A DNA stretch of 64,000 bases, from the NCBI RefSeq assembly GCF_036785885.1, contig NC_092312.1, positions 13,224,001 through 13,288,000 on the forward strand, given 5' to 3'. The position numbers and the translations under genes are program-made. A model generated the notes under the pieces. The model did not search any database and was not told the DNA's origin. It was given only the letters and a program-made list of their open reading frames with translations. The DNA comes from Coffea arabica (lineage: Eukaryota > Streptophyta > Magnoliopsida > Gentianales > Rubiaceae). Shown one piece after another: positions 18,532 through 29,850 of this stretch (positions are counted from its first letter, which is position 1; each line of letters starts with the position of its first letter).

Positions 18532-21500
18532 TTAAACTAAGCAAGTAGGATCCTCCAAGTGCATCACCTCCACCCGTTCAGTTGGAACCCCTTCATAATA
18601 CGGTTTGAGACGATGACCATTCACTACAAATTTCTTCTCAGCTTTCAAACTTTGGATCTCGACTGCACCATAATGGAAGACATTAGTCACAACAAAAGGG
18701 CCAATCCAACGAGAACGAAGTTTACCTGGAAATAACTGCAATTTGGAGTGGTACAGCAGAACCTTTTGCCCACACTCGAATGTCTTCCTTGAGATCTGTT
18801 GGTCATGAAAAATTTTATTTTTCTCCTTATAAATTACCGCATTCTCATAAGCTTCATTGCGGATCTCCTCCAACTCCTGTAATTGTAACTTCCTTTGGAT
18901 TCCGCCCTCCTCAATATCCATATTGCATTGCTTAACCGCCCAAAATGCTTTATGCTCGAACTCTACTGGAAGATGACACGGCTTACCAAATACCAACCTA
19001 TAGGGAGACATCCCTATAGGTGTCTTGTATGCCGTCCGATAGGCCCATAGTGCATCTTCCAACCGTTGACTCCAATCTTTTCTATCGGGGCGCACCATTT
19101 TCTCCAAGATGGACTTTATCTCCCGATTCGACACCTCCGCTTGACCATTGGTCTGGGGGTGATACGACGTCGAGACTCTGTGGAGTACACCATACTTGCG
19201 AAATAAGGCAGCTACGGTTTTGTTGCAGAAGTGCATTCCCCTATCACTGACAATAGCTCTTGGCATTCCAAATCGCACAAAAATATTAGATCTGATAAAA
19301 TCTGCAACTACTTTCGAGTCATTAGTTCGAATGGCCTTAGCCTCCACCCATTTAGACACATAATCAACTGCCAGCAAAATATATAAAAAACCAAATGAAG
19401 TAGGAAAAGGCCCCATGAAATCTATACCCCAAACATCAAAAATTTCTACAAAAATCATCGGGACTTTGGGCATATGATCTTTACGGGCTATATTACCTAC
19501 CCTTTGACAGCGATCACATGACTTACAAAACACATAGGCATCCTTAAACAATGAAGGCCAATAGAATCCACTTTCTAAAAGCTTATGAGCAGTTCTCTTG
19601 GGTCCAAAATGACCTCCACAGGCAAAAGTATGACAAAAAGCTAAAATTGATTGAAATTCCACTTCACTTACACATCTCCGCATCACTTGATCTGCACCCC
19701 TCTTCCATAGGTACGGGTCATCCCAGATAAAATATTTGGCGTCGCTCTTCAATTTATCCCTCTTCGATTTTTGCCAACCTGCAGGAAAGTTACCAGTTAC
19801 CAAATAATTGACTAAGTCAGCATACCAAGGCAACTGAGAATTTAAAGAAAATAAGTGCTCTTCAGGGAATGCATCCCTCAACGGTTCATTATCCTCTCCA
19901 ACGGGTATACGACTCAGATGGTCAGCTACTAAATTCTCTGAACCTCTTTTATCCCTTACTTCCAGGTCAAATTCCTGTAGTAGTAATATCCACCTGATGA
20001 GCCTCGGTTTTGCATCTTTCTTGGTCATTAGGTACCTCAATGCTGCATGATCAGAAAATACAATTACTTTAGCACCTAACAAATATGACCTGAATTTTTC
20101 TAAAGCAAAAATAACCGCCAGAAGCTCCTTCTCAGTGGTGGAGTAATTCAACTGGGCTCCATTCAAGGCCCGGGATGCGTAATAGATGACATGAGCCGCC
20201 TTTCCTACTCTTTGCCCCAGTACAGCCCCAACAGCATGATCACTGGCATCGCACATGATCTCAAATGGCATATTCCAATCGGGGGGTTGGATGATTGGGG
20301 GTGAAGTCAACAATTCCTTCAGCTTGTCAAAGGCTCTCTCACACTTGTCATCAAACTCGAAGGCTACATCTTTTTGTAGGAGTTGGAACAACGGGGTTCC
20401 AATTTTTGAAAAATTCTTGATGAACCTTCGATAAAAACCTGCATGTCCAAGAAAAGAGCGCACCTCCCGCACACTCGCGGGGTAAGGTAATGCATAAATA
20501 ATGTCTATTTTAGCCTTGTCTACTTCTATGCCCTTAGACGATACAATATGACCCAGGACTATCCCGTGCTCAACCATAAAATGACATTTTTCCCAATTAA
20601 GCACAAGATTAGTCTCTATACACCTTATCAGGATCAATTTCAGGTTATCTAGACACGTATCAAAGCTATCACCATACACACTGAAATCATCCATGAAAAC
20701 TTCTATTATTTTTTCAACATACTCAGAAAAGATGCTTACCATACATCTTTGGAAAGTCGCAGGTGCATTGCACAACCCAAATGGCATTCGTCTGTAGGCA
20801 AAGGTCCCGAACGGGCACGTGAAGGTTGTCTTCTCTTGATCCTCCGGGGCAATCGCTATCTGAAAGTATCCTGAAAATCCATCCAAAAAGCAATAATAAG
20901 CCCTACAAGCTAAACGTTCAACCATTTGGTCAATGAAAGGGAGAGGGAAATGGTCCTTTCTGGTGACGGCGTTTAGCCTACGGTAATCTATACATTGCCT
21001 CCATCCAGTGGGTTTGCGCACTGGCACGAGCTCACCCGTTTGGTTGGCTTCTACCGTTACTCCTGCCTTCTTCGGGACTACTTGGACCGGACTCACCCAA
21101 GGACTATCAGATATTGCAAAGATGATCCCCACATCTAGCAATTTTAGAATCTCTTTCTTTACAACTTCCATCATGAGGGGATTGAGCCTTCTTTGAGCCT
21201 GCCTAACAGGTTTGGCATCGTCTTCTAGTCTAATCCGATGCATACAGATGCCCGGGCTGATCCCCTTAATGTCTGCAATTGTCCAGCCTATCGCCTCTTT
21301 ATGCTCCCGAAGGACCCGGATCAATTTCTCTTCCTGGATTTTTGACAGTGCCGACGAGATAATCACCGGAAGTGTCTCATTATCACCCAAATATGCATAT
21401 TTCAGGTGCTCTGGTAGAGGTCTCAACTCCAGTACAGGTGCCTGCACCACAGATGGCAATACCCTCTGGTGAGGCTCGGGAGTAAAAATAGGTAAGATTT

Positions 21501-23502
21501 CATACCTTTTCGTGGTGGTCTGCAATGAGTGTAATGCACCTATTGTGCATTTCAAATCCTCACTCCACTCCACCTGAGGAGTTGTCTCCAACTCGAGGTG
21601 CTTGGTTAAAGCCACCTCCAACTCATTCCTGCCATCAGTTTCAAAGACTTCCTGCACTACAGGGTCAATAGCACTCATAGAAAAAATTGAGCTAAAGTTG
21701 GAGTTCGAGGGGTATTTCATAGTATCAAAAATATTAAAATGCACAATTTCCCCATCAAACTCCATGGACAAGGTACCCTTATTAACATCAATTTTCGTCT
21801 GTGCAGTGCTCATAAAAGGTCTACCCAATAACAAAGGTGAGGGATCAGGGGAGTGATCATCATCCATATCCAGTACATAAAAATCAGCTGGAAACACCAA
21901 ATCATTAACTTTTACCAATACATCTTCAACCAACCCATCAGAATATGCATTAGTTCGGTCAGCTAATTGAATGATAATTCTAGTTTCTTTTAATGGACCT
22001 AATTTTAGAGAAGCATAGATAGACTTAGGCATGACATTAATTGATGCTCCCAGATCCAACATGGCCCTTCTGATCACAGTATTACCTATCCTACAGGGAA
22101 TAGTAAACATACCTGGGTCCCCGCACTTCGGTGGGAGCTTTCTCTGCAGGACCGCTGACACATTCTCCCCAACAATAACCCGTTCATCCTCCCTCAATCG
22201 CCTTCGGTTGACACACAAGTCCCGTAGGAACTTGGCATATTTTGGTACTTGTTTGATGGCGTCTAAGAGGGGGATATTTATCTCAACCTTGCGAAAAACC
22301 TCCAAGATTTCCTTCTCCTTATCCTGCTTCTTTGATTTTTCCAACCTGCTAGGAAAAGGAGGCGGGTTAGTCTTAACTGTAATTATTGGGTCAGGAAGTA
22401 CCTTTGGATCCGCACCATTGCTGTCCTCTTTCTCTAGCTCATTCTCGATCTTCTCCTCGTCCTTGTCCTTGGGGATCACAAGCTCAGGCCCTTGAACCTC
22501 CTTGCCACTCCTCAGGGTCATGGCACTCACATTCTTCGGGTTTAATTCAGGCTGAAATGGCAATTTACCTTGGTTCTGGGAGTCTAAACGGTTGATTGTT
22601 GTGGCCATTTGACTTATCTGATTCCTTATATCCTGTATTTCGGAGTCTGTCCTTTGCTGATATTGCATAATGGTTGCCTCCGTCTTTTGCTGATGTTGCA
22701 TAATGGTTGCCTCCGTCCTTTGCTGATTTTTCGCCATGTCTGTCATCACTTGTTTCATCATCTCCTCCAAAGATGGACCAGCGCTTGGGGCCGGAGGCAG
22801 TCGGGGTTGGTATTGCTGCTGGTACCCTGGTGGCTTATTTGGCCCAAAGTTAGACTGTCTGTTTTGTGCAAAGTTGGGTTGCCTATTCCCTCCATAACTG
22901 AGGTTGGGATGATCTCTCCATCCGGGGTTGTAGGTGCTTGAATAAGGGTCGTACTGCTTCCTTGGCGCGGGCGCGTGGTCAGCCATGTTCACCTGTTCTG
23001 CAGTTTCTTCCTGAATCATTGGGCACATGTCTGCAGAGTGGCCTATACCAGTGCAAATCCCGCATACCCTGGCTTGTGATGCATTTCTCACCGCCTGTTG
23101 CCTAACAAACGCAGTCAACTCATTTAACTGCTGCTGTATGGAGGGTGTCTCTACCTCATTCACCCTACGCATTGGGACATACTCTCTTGTACTGAATTGC
23201 TGTGAATTCTCTGCCATCCCCTCTATCAGTTCCCGTGCTTCCTGAGGGGTTTTGTTCACCAGTGCCCCTCCACTTGCAGCATCAATGATGCTCCTGTCTC
23301 TAAAAATGAGCCCCTCATAAAAATATTGTATGATCAACTGCTCACTTATTTGGTGTTGGGGGCACCTGCGCAACAAGTTATTATACCGTTCCCAATATTC
23401 GTAAAGTGACTCCCCTGGATGCTGCTTGATCCCACAAATTTCCTTCCTTAGACTTGCAGCCCTAGACGCAGGAAAATATTTATCCAGAAATTTTTTCATC
23501 AA
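18532..23502 (-). CDS. Gag C-terminus and Pol polyprotein, Athila/Tat type
   Basis: About 1655 residues, uninterrupted (first ATG at 23499). In order: C-terminal gag domain, zinc knuckle [14 protein letters not shown] (147-160), a linker with TEATIMQ-type internal repeats (about 262-285), aspartic protease ([10 protein letters not shown], Asp483), reverse transcriptase (about 790-960; box FMDD 936-939), RNase H (about 1078-1197; [12 protein letters not shown]), and integrase with an HHCC zinc domain (about 1291-1333). Integrase catalytic residues are D1361, D1420 and E1456, the expected DD35E spacing. No chromodomain. The protein would make and integrate a cDNA copy of the element. The frame is the same as that of the upstream gag ORF, from which it is separated only by the TGA at 23509-23511. 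Confidence 0.95.
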   Translation of the reverse strand: MMKKFLDKYFPASRAASLRKEICGIKQHPGESLYEYWERYNNLLRRCPQHQISEQLIIQYFYEGLIFRDRSIIDAASGGALVNKTPQEARELIEGMAENSQQFSTREYVPMRRVNEVETPSIQQQLNELTAFVRQQAVRNASQARVCGICTGIGHSADMCPMIQEETAEQVNMADHAPAPRKQYDPYSSTYNPGWRDHPNLSYGGNRQPNFAQNRQSNFGPNKPPGYQQQYQPRLPPAPSAGPSLEEMMKQVMTDMAKNQQRTEATIMQHQQKTEATIMQYQQRTDSEIQDIRNQISQMATTINRLDSQNQGKLPFQPELNPKNVSAMTLRSGKEVQGPELVIPKDKDEEKIENELEKEDSNGADPKVLPDPIITVKTNPPPFPSRLEKSKKQDKEKEILEVFRKVEINIPLLDAIKQVPKYAKFLRDLCVNRRRLREDERVIVGENVSAVLQRKLPPKCGDPGMFTIPCRIGNTVIRRAMLDLGASINVMPKSIYASLKLGPLKETRIIIQLADRTNAYSDGLVEDVLVKVNDLVFPADFYVLDMDDDHSPDPSPLLLGRPFMSTAQTKIDVNKGTLSMEFDGEIVHFNIFDTMKYPSNSNFSSIFSMSAIDPVVQEVFETDGRNELEVALTKHLELETTPQVEWSEDLKCTIGALHSLQTTTKRYEILPIFTPEPHQRVLPSVVQAPVLELRPLPEHLKYAYLGDNETLPVIISSALSKIQEEKLIRVLREHKEAIGWTIADIKGISPGICMHRIRLEDDAKPVRQAQRRLNPLMMEVVKKEILKLLDVGIIFAISDSPWVSPVQVVPKKAGVTVEANQTGELVPVRKPTGWRQCIDYRRLNAVTRKDHFPLPFIDQMVERLACRAYYCFLDGFSGYFQIAIAPEDQEKTTFTCPFGTFAYRRMPFGLCNAPATFQRCMVSIFSEYVEKIIEVFMDDFSVYGDSFDTCLDNLKLILIRCIETNLVLNWEKCHFMVEHGIVLGHIVSSKGIEVDKAKIDIIYALPYPASVREVRSFLGHAGFYRRFIKNFSKIGTPLFQLLQKDVAFEFDDKCERAFDKLKELLTSPPIIQPPDWNMPFEIMCDASDHAVGAVLGQRVGKAAHVIYYASRALNGAQLNYSTTEKELLAVIFALEKFRSYLLGAKVIVFSDHAALRYLMTKKDAKPRLIRWILLLQEFDLEVRDKRGSENLVADHLSRIPVGEDNEPLRDAFPEEHLFSLNSQLPWYADLVNYLVTGNFPAGWQKSKRDKLKSDAKYFIWDDPYLWKRGADQVMRRCVSEVEFQSILAFCHTFACGGHFGPKRTAHKLLESGFYWPSLFKDAYVFCKSCDRCQRVGNIARKDHMPKVPMIFVEIFDVWGIDFMGPFPTSFGFLYILLAVDYVSKWVEAKAIRTNDSKVVADFIRSNIFVRFGMPRAIVSDRGMHFCNKTVAALFRKYGVLHRVSTSYHPQTNGQAEVSNREIKSILEKMVRPDRKDWSQRLEDALWAYRTAYKTPIGMSPYRLVFGKPCHLPVEFEHKAFWAVKQCNMDIEEGGIQRKLQLQELEEIRNEAYENAVIYKEKNKIFHDQQISRKTFECGQKVLLYHSKLQLFPGKLRSRWIGPFVVTNVFHYGAVEIQSLKAEKKFVVNGHRLKPYYEGVPTERVEVMHLEDPTCLV

Positions 23503-23508
23503 TTGGCC

Positions 23509-24021
23509 TCACGTGGTGATGCTACCTGGTGACAGGTAGTAAAGCCAATCCTTCGCAGAATCTTTCAAGGAGAAGGGGAATGCCCTCATTTTTATCTGCT
23601 CCTCTGTGATTTCCGGGGGTTTCATACTATTGCACACGACATCAAACTCCTGCAGATGCTTATACGGCTCTTCACCTGGTAAACCATGAAAAGAGGGTAA
23701 AAGCTGGATCAGACCAGATTTTAGTTCAAATGGAATATTGTCATTTAAAGCAGGGAAAGTAATGCATAAAGGTTGCTGAGTTAAATCAGGAGCAGCCAAC
23801 TCCCTTAATGTCTGTGCATTAGCCATTGTTCCTTCCTCCTGGTCAGAGTCACTTGAAGTGTCGCCAAACGAATCTGTTGGGTCAACTCCTGGTTCAGAAC
23901 TCTCAGATGCAGCACTGTAGTGCTCCTCTCTGAGCTGTCTGATCTCCTTTCTCGTTCTACGCGCGGTCTTCTCTACCTCAGGATCAAAAACCAAATCACC
24001 TGTGCGAGAAGATCGAGGCAT
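23509..24021 (-). pseudogene. Gag N-terminal ORF ending at an in-frame stop
   Basis: 170 residues from the ATG at 24021, 69 bases downstream of the primer site. It has a charged N-terminus (EKTARRTRKEIRQLREEH) and the start of the gag capsid domain (NIPFELKSGLIQLLPSFHG, AFPFSLKDSAKDWLYYL). It stops at TGA (23509-23511) in the middle of the capsid domain. The domain continues in the same frame just beyond, so this is a single nonsense break, or less likely a suppressed stop. Copies with this stop would need trans-supplied gag. Family members usually have one uninterrupted gag-pol frame. Confidence 0.85.
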
Positions 24022-24089
24022 ACACTAGAAGAAAACCAGAAAATTAGGACACAAAATGAATTTAAAAAGAAACAAACAATAACGCCAAT

Positions 24090-24106
24090 CCCCGGCAACG
24101 GCGCCA
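24090..24106 (-). promoter_or_regulatory. Primer-binding site, tRNA-Asp type
   Basis: The minus strand reads TGGCGCCGTTGCCGGGG, the primer site characteristic of Athila/Tat elements and complementary to the 3' end of tRNA-Asp. It is five bases inside the 5' LTR. Confidence 0.92.
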
Positions 24107-24111
24107 AAAAT

Positions 24112-25602
24112 TGACAGGTCGTCAGCCTGTGCAATAATAGTAATAAATATAGAACCTAGCTACCACTAAAAGCAGTCAAGAATTAATCCTAGGTACTGGA
24201 GCAGGGACTCTAGGTGTGCAATGGGTTACTTGATTCACCCTGTTCCCGAAGAGTTTGCTTAATCCGATATACCAGTATTAATTAGTTGACAAAAATTACT
24301 GAATAGTAGACAGTGGCAAGTAGGGTCGTCTCCTCAGGGACTGGAGATATTTGTCTCTTTTTAAAGTCCAATTGATAAGGGGGGGATTTTACCGGAATGA
24401 AACTGAAAATAATTAGACAATTTAATGAAAAATGAACAAATCACTTGCACAAATATAGCAGGAATTTAGTCAGGAATAAATAAATTCTAGCCAAGGATGC
24501 AACTACTCAGGCACAGTCCATTTACCTGATCATTGATGCAGGAGAGGTTCACTTAATTCATTAATAGGCTAGTTATAGTCTGATGACCAATTTTTCCTTA
24601 AATTATTGATAACCAAGGTACGACCGTTGATTACCCCTAATCAGCAAATACTCCTAGGTACGACCATAGGAATTAATTTCCCAATTGCATTAATATTAGA
24701 AAAACCTAACCCTAACCAATAACACGCTACGAGGGTTATTTAAATTAGATTGCACGTTCCCCTAATGTGTAAACACACCAGTTGCCACTAATATTAATCA
24801 ATCAAACAATTACGGATTTAATTGACTAAATTGGCACGAGATTAATAAATCACATTGAACATCGGGCCCTTGACATCCAATTAATAAAAGAATCCCATGA
24901 AAATACAAGCAGGCAACGTGCAAATATGAATAAATTAAGGAACGCGTGAAAACTAATTAGATCTCACAGATTTTCGGGACTGCGCCGTCGAATTGACCCT
25001 TGACTAGATGGAAGATTTAGCCACGCCGCATAATTAAATCACCACACGAATTAATAAATTGCGAAGGCATTGTTTTTGACTAAAAAGTAAGGAATGAAGG
25101 ATGTTTTCCCCGTTGGGGAATATTGTCAAACACCTGGCGTGTGTCAGAGGCCAGTCCCAGGAAAAAGGAAGAGAAAAAAACTAAAAACTGAACTAAAGCA
25201 AGAAAGCTAAAGGCTGGCCGTCCGTCTTCTGTACGTTAGCTACCTATTTAAAGCCAAAGAAAAGCTATCCAGTGGTCCCCACCAATTGGCCACAAGCTGC
25301 CCCATTCCTTCTTAGTTTCCTTAGGCTTTGTACGTTGCTTTTCCTTCAAGAACCAAAGGACCAAAGCCCTTTTCTCTTTCCTCCGTGGTCCCCACCGAAG
25401 TCAAAGGCCGAAGCCTTCAAGTTCTCTCTGCCAAAGTCTCCCAAATTTGCATCCAAAAGTCCCTCTTTTTGTAGTTATCTGCTCCACTCCTGGAATTGGG
25501 TCCAGATACCAAATATGAGTAAATACCAGCAATTAACACAATATTTGTCCGGGATAGAAGGGGAAATTAATAATAAAATTACTAACAAATTATACCCTAT
25601 CA
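24112..25602 (-). repeat. 5' LTR of the Athila/Tat-like element
   Basis: 1491 bp, nearly identical to the 3' LTR. It is the LTR next to the primer-binding site and would drive transcription toward lower coordinates. A TATA-like CTTTAAATAGG on the minus strand (25243-25253) is a possible promoter. Confidence 0.97.
25243..25253 (-). promoter_or_regulatory. TATA-like box in 5' LTR
   Basis: The minus strand reads CTTTAAATAGG. The same motif occurs in the other LTR near 14096-14106. It is a plausible core promoter for the retroelement, judged from sequence only. Confidence 0.35.
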
Positions 25603-26387
25603 CAGTGTTTGGTTATTAAGTGAAAATATTTTCCAAATTCCTTTTTTCATAATTTTCCGGTGTTTGGTTTGTCACTGAAAATATTTTCTGATATATTTGT
25701 TGATATGTTGCAAATATATTTTTTACTCTCAAAACATTTATTTCATTACAAGTTAATTTTAGTTTCTATCCATTATAATCAAATTATCATTTCTATAAAA
25801 TATCTATTCATATTATACCATGAATTCTTAAATGGAATTATTAATGGAATCTTGGATTTATTCATAATTTGTTAATTCTTGCTGCCGACCAATGGAGCTT
25901 TCGATTAGCAAAGTCCAAGGCCAATTACCAATAAACCACCTTAATATGTACAGCAGCTCAGTACAGAGACAGAGACTGCTGGTGCTAGGCCAAAAATTTA
26001 GCATCATGCAGCCTTGTGCAAATGTCAATCTACAAAGAGGAGTTCTAGCAGAATAGCACTTTCGCCCTCATCCATATTGCCAAAGAGATATGAAAACCTG
26101 TGCCAGAGCCTGTTAAGATGCAACCCCCTCCCAAAACAGCAATGCATGCGACTATTGCAGATTTTAGATTGGACCTCATAATGCCACACCATATCTGTTA
26201 AAGGCCATAAGCAAAAATTGTCCTCCTTCCTAAAGAAAACAAAATTCAGTTACATGCACTTCAGATTGCATACTAAACCCATGTACCATGGAATAAGCAT
26301 GCTTGCTACAGAATATACAAAACTTCGCTAAAGACAACCAAAACTCCTCTCATGCCATCGAAGTAGAATTTGCAACTTCAAAGTACT

Positions 26388-27365
26388 TTATTCGACGCCC
26401 CAATCTTTCTTGAACCTCTCGAGAGAAATCAAACGAAGTCTTTGACTCTTCGCCATAAATGCTTTTCCTAGCTTCTCATTTTGCACCAAATGCTCGAATA
26501 CCAAGTCCAGAAATTCTTCGCTATAGCCTTCTATATTCATAATCTCTTCATGTAGTTGGTTGACATCAAGCTTGTTTGCACTAATTTTGTTCAAAGCAGC
26601 TGCCACTTCTCCAAGTTGTTGAGACATCTTTGCAATGTCTTCATTGCTGCGATTTCTTTTACGATGTTGTTTGGTTCCCGATGATGTTGCTCTCACTTCT
26701 GAGGATCTTGCACTAGTCACATCCTTTTGTTCTACACTTGTCTCTTCACTTGTCTCCACACTTGTCTTAGGAACAAATGGAGTTTCCAAATTCACATCGA
26801 CAAATGATTTTGCAAAAGACCCGGTGGCCAGATCTTTCCCAACCACAACAGCCATTTCATCATACAACTCGATTTTATTCTGGATATACTTGTCATGACC
26901 TGGATTTTTCTGCGTAATCATAAACCAGAAATTTCAATCAACAATATAACAAATCCAGGTTTAGTGCAAAAATTCAAAAGAACAAGAAGTCCTCATTTGA
27001 CATTCCTAACTCCATTAAATTACCTGGATATAGGCATGATACACACTAGGACTGGTCGTTATCATCTTCAAAGTATCATCCCAGCCAAATCCACTTTTTT
27101 CACGAATTTTTACTATGGTGGACCAAGATGATCGCACTGTTCTTAGATGATTTTCCACATGGTCTACCGAGCACGTAACCCCAAACTTATCTTTCATGGC
27201 ATCTACCACACGTGTAAATGAACTTGATTTAAAGCTATTGTTAGGCCTATTCCCAAGTTTCACCTCATCGGCAAGAATCTCAAGCATCAAACGCTCCATA
27301 GGTCTTGACCACCTAAACTGTTTCTCTCCCTTCTTGCCCATCTTCAAAAAATTAATCAATTTCAA
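26388..27365 (-). CDS. MYB/SANT-like protein, Harbinger ORF1 type (two exons)
   Basis: Exon 1 is 27365-27024 and exon 2 is 26909-26388. The intron of 114 nt (27023-26910) has CAG/GTAATT and TTACGCAG borders, and the exons join in frame to 287 residues. A second ATG at 27341 (MGKKGEKQ) could be the start instead. The N-terminal half is a Myb/SANT-like DNA-binding domain (FRWSRPMERLMLEILADEV...SFKSSSFTRVV..., VDHVENHLRTVRSSW), the type in PIF/Harbinger ORF1 and related plant proteins. The acidic/Ser-rich middle leads to a basic KQHRKRNR stretch and a helical C-terminus. ORF1 proteins bind element ends and help the DDE transposase. It lies inside a Harbinger-like element lacking a visible transposase. 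Both exons are open, so the gene may still be expressed. Confidence 0.85.
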
Positions 27366-28740
27366 TAGTCATCACCAATAAAACAAACTTATAACAATTA
27401 CAGCCAACTATTTGCAGAAACATTAACAATTGCAACAAGAATGAAAATCATGACCCTGGAGAGCATAAATTAATTCTCAATGGACAATCAAGAGATGCAA
27501 GGTTAATCATATAGGCAGAAGTTTTTGCGGATCAAGAGATTTTTCTACTTCATGTTCAAGAGTAGTTAAACAATTGTACCACCATTTGACAGTGACAACA
27601 TTGCTGGCCAAAATGCATGTTCTAATCTTTGCAGACCTAAATGACCCTTACTACTCAAAAACTTAGAAAAACATATATGCCAAAAATCACCAACCTCAAA
27701 CTGAATTGAAACTGTTATGTCTGCTGCGGTTTGATGATCCTGTGTTTCTAAGAGCTTCTTGTCAACACTGTAAGAGTTTCTAAGAGCTTCAAGTCATTCA
27801 TCCAAAGCGAAAAATGAAAATAATCACAATCAGGGGTGTAAAAATTCTGCAATCTTTCAATGATCAGGCAGATTTATTCATATATATGCAGGCAGAACGC
27901 CGAGAGCATCCAGAAAGCAAAAAGATGTTAAGCTTTGTAGTTTGTACTGGTATTAGTGATGTTAGGCAAATTGAGGGATGTACACGTTCTTTAAATAAGT
28001 GACTAATCATTTTCAGATGTGGTAATCATGTCTCTTCAAGTCAGCTCTACTTTGATAAAGGATTTCTGCTCTTAACTTTTTCTTTTTCTGCTCAACAGCC
28101 AGATTTATTTCGTCTTCCAATTTTTCAAATCTTACTTCAGAATTTTTTTTTTCTTTTTCTCATAAAAGATAAACTAGAGGACACAGGGAAATTGTGGAGG
28201 GGATTTCGAACCTGCTCTGTCTAGAGGACACAGGTTAAAATTGCACATTACAAGAGCTGTACCAGAAAAAGCTAGAGTAATGCAGGGGTCTCAATTGCAG
28301 AGTGATGCAGGGGTCTCAAATGCTCCTCAAAAGAAACTGATTGATCAATCATGGGATATCTTGGGATTGACCTTTTAATTTAGAAACATATTATATCCTA
28401 GAACATTTTGGGCATCTATCAAATGTGGCACCAGATAATAAAGCGAAAAAAATGACATCTACAAAATCAAAATTCATGTCGGAGGATCAAACGAAAGAAG
28501 CTAGAGACAATTAAAACTACAAAAGAGACAATCCAGTCTTAATTACTAAACACTGAAATGCCAAGTGAGGTACTAGTGCTATCACTAACAGACGGTAAAA
28601 TGCAGAGAAAGATAATGCAACGAAACTTCAGAGGTGCATGGCAATTAGCAACCATCTTCCTGGGCTCATTCCTTGCTATATCAACGACGTTATTATATCT
28701 TTCCGATATACATGAAAAAAGTAGCACATAAACAAAAGTG
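27366..28740. other. Non-coding interior of the Harbinger-like element
   Basis: No transposase motif was found on either strand. A 14-bp direct repeat CTAGAGGACACAGG occurs at 28174-28187 and 28221-28234. The minus strand reads GGTTCGAAATCC near 28201-28212, similar to an RNA polymerase III B box and followed by an A-rich tail near 28142-28151, so a decayed SINE may be present. Confidence 0.45.
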
Positions 28741-28741
28741 C

Positions 28742-28925
28742 CCTGCAGGTGTTTAAAGAAGTTTCAGAAGAGCAAAAGGAAGGATTGACTCCCCCGATAT
28801 TGAGCTGTATGAAGATCTATTGTCTCTTTACAGCAGGAGTAATGACTCTTCTGCAGATCCAACCGTCCTAAGGACATTGGTAGAAAAGCTACAACTAACT
28901 GGAATATCAGACCTTACTCAAGAGT
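28742..28925 (+). pseudogene. Captured fragment of a U-box (PUB) ubiquitin-ligase gene
   Basis: On the plus strand the translation gives FKEVSEEQKEGLTPP and, after a one-base shift near 28795, DIELYEDLLSLYSRSND and LVEKLQLTGISDLTQESL. This matches from memory the conserved N-terminal linker region of plant U-box/ARM E3 ligases of the PUB10/11 type, upstream of the U-box. Similarity stops abruptly after ESL. It begins just after CCCTGCAG, which looks like an intron 3' splice border. The fragment lies inside the Harbinger-like element and antisense to its MYB gene, suggesting gene capture. It cannot make a ligase because neither U-box nor ARM repeats are present. Confidence 0.68.
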
Positions 28926-29278
28926 CACTGACTTGGGAAGATGCCCTGCTTGTGTTTCATTTCGTTTGAGGAAAGATTTCAGTATATTAAGACAGAAGTA
29001 TTTCCACGGTTATATTCCCTTTTCAATCAAGCAGCTGCGGCAAGAATCAGCCCGTGGCTTCACAAACTCAATGAATTCACTAAAACTTTTACAAATGGTC
29101 TAAAACCCCCAAAACTCAGCAGCCAAATTAATTCATTAGCATCAATCAAATCAGATTTAACCCTAATCAGGTAAGAACAAACTAAAACAAAAGCTATTGT
29201 AGGAACGGGAATCTAAAAATTCATTCAAATGGAACTTCAAGAATCTACACCAGTAATCACCAACAAAAAGCTGACTGA

Positions 29279-29411
29279 AGAGAGAGAGAGAGAGAGAGAT
29301 GGTTACCGGCCGCAATGGCAAAGTCTAGTTCCGATGACTAGAGAAATGGACCACACAAACTCGCACTCACACAAACGCATCCACACATGACCGTTGATAT
29401 TGGCAGCTTTT

Positions 29412-29483
<72 letters not shown>
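29279..29483. repeat. (GA)n microsatellites
   Basis: Two tracts: about 10 repeats at 29279-29299 and about 33 repeats at 29418-29483. Non-coding, in the putative 5' region or intron of the MYB gene. Confidence 0.95.
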
Positions 29484-29487
<4 letters not shown>

Positions 29488-29493
29488 CTGTTA

Positions 29494-29698
29494 CCTCCGA
29501 AATTGGGTCTTTGTCGGAGTTGAAGATGCCGCCTGCGAAGAAGGAGGGATTTGTTTGCTGATGAGATGTCGCCGGAGGCTTTTGGTTGGACTGAAAGCTT
29601 TTATTTGCCGGAGATGAGGAGATGTCGCTGCGAAAAAGAAGACTGCTTTTCAGGAAGGAAAATAACTTCACAAAGACAGATGAGGAAGTTGTTTTCAT
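29494..29698 (-). other. Possible 5' exon of the Harbinger MYB transcript
   Basis: A minus-strand stretch near the right terminus of the element, open from an ATG at 29698, ends at ATTTCGGAG/GTAACA, a good splice donor. Its placement between the terminus and the MYB exons would suit a 5'-untranslated or leader exon. The predicted peptide is low-complexity and unrecognised. Confidence 0.3.
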
Positions 29699-29850
29699 CC
29701 GCTGGGTGTAATTGATTTTCTATCGGAAATTATTTTCCCAAAATAATTGACAACCAAACAAAGAAAATATGGAAAATATTTTCCGGAAAACCTTTTCCTT
29801 CCAAACAAACAGACCCTAAAACTATAAGATTTTAATTAGAGACCAATGTT

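Larger units (their letters stand above)
12964..25602 (-). mobile_element. Athila/Tat-type Ty3/gypsy retrotransposon, near-intact, 12.6 kb
   Basis: Two LTRs of 1492 and 1491 bp (TGATAGGG...ACCTGTCA on the minus strand) are flanked by the 5-bp target duplication CAGTG (12959-12963 and 25603-25607). Reading on the minus strand: 5' LTR, Asp-tRNA-type primer site, gag, protease, RT, RNase H, integrase, a GC-rich non-coding spacer, an extra ORF in the env position, a polypurine tract, and the 3' LTR. The Asp-type primer site, absence of a chromodomain and an extra ORF after pol are features of the Athila/Tat branch. It lies 100 bp inside the left end of a Harbinger element and is therefore the younger insertion. 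LTRs differ by about 8 substitutions plus one G-run length change by eye, near 0.5%. One in-frame stop interrupts gag. Confidence 0.95.
12864..29816. mobile_element. PIF/Harbinger-like DNA transposon, split by a nested retrotransposon
   Basis: Left end GGGTCCGTTTGGTTGG (12864) and right end, read inward, GGGTCTGTTTGTTTGG (from 29816) form terminal inverted repeats. Each is bordered by TAA (12861-12863 and 29817-29819), the 3-bp TTA/TAA target duplication of PIF/Harbinger. Without the nested retrotransposon and its duplicated target the element is about 4.3 kb, normal for an autonomous Harbinger. It encodes a MYB/SANT-domain protein like Harbinger ORF1 (26388-27365), but I found no DDE transposase frame. 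It appears to carry a host U-box gene fragment at 28742-28925. Both termini are rich in GGAAAATATTTTCC-like palindromes, and the 800-bp MITE at 38887-39686 shares these ends. Confidence 0.82.

Noticed and set aside
28941..29174. 77-residue plus-strand frame after the U-box fragment
   Set aside because: Not recognised and not continuous with the U-box homology. Too short to support as a gene.
29303..29698. 131-residue minus-strand frame
   Set aside because: Its C-terminal half is (GA)n microsatellite translated as Ser-Leu repeats. Only a possible non-coding leader exon is kept.
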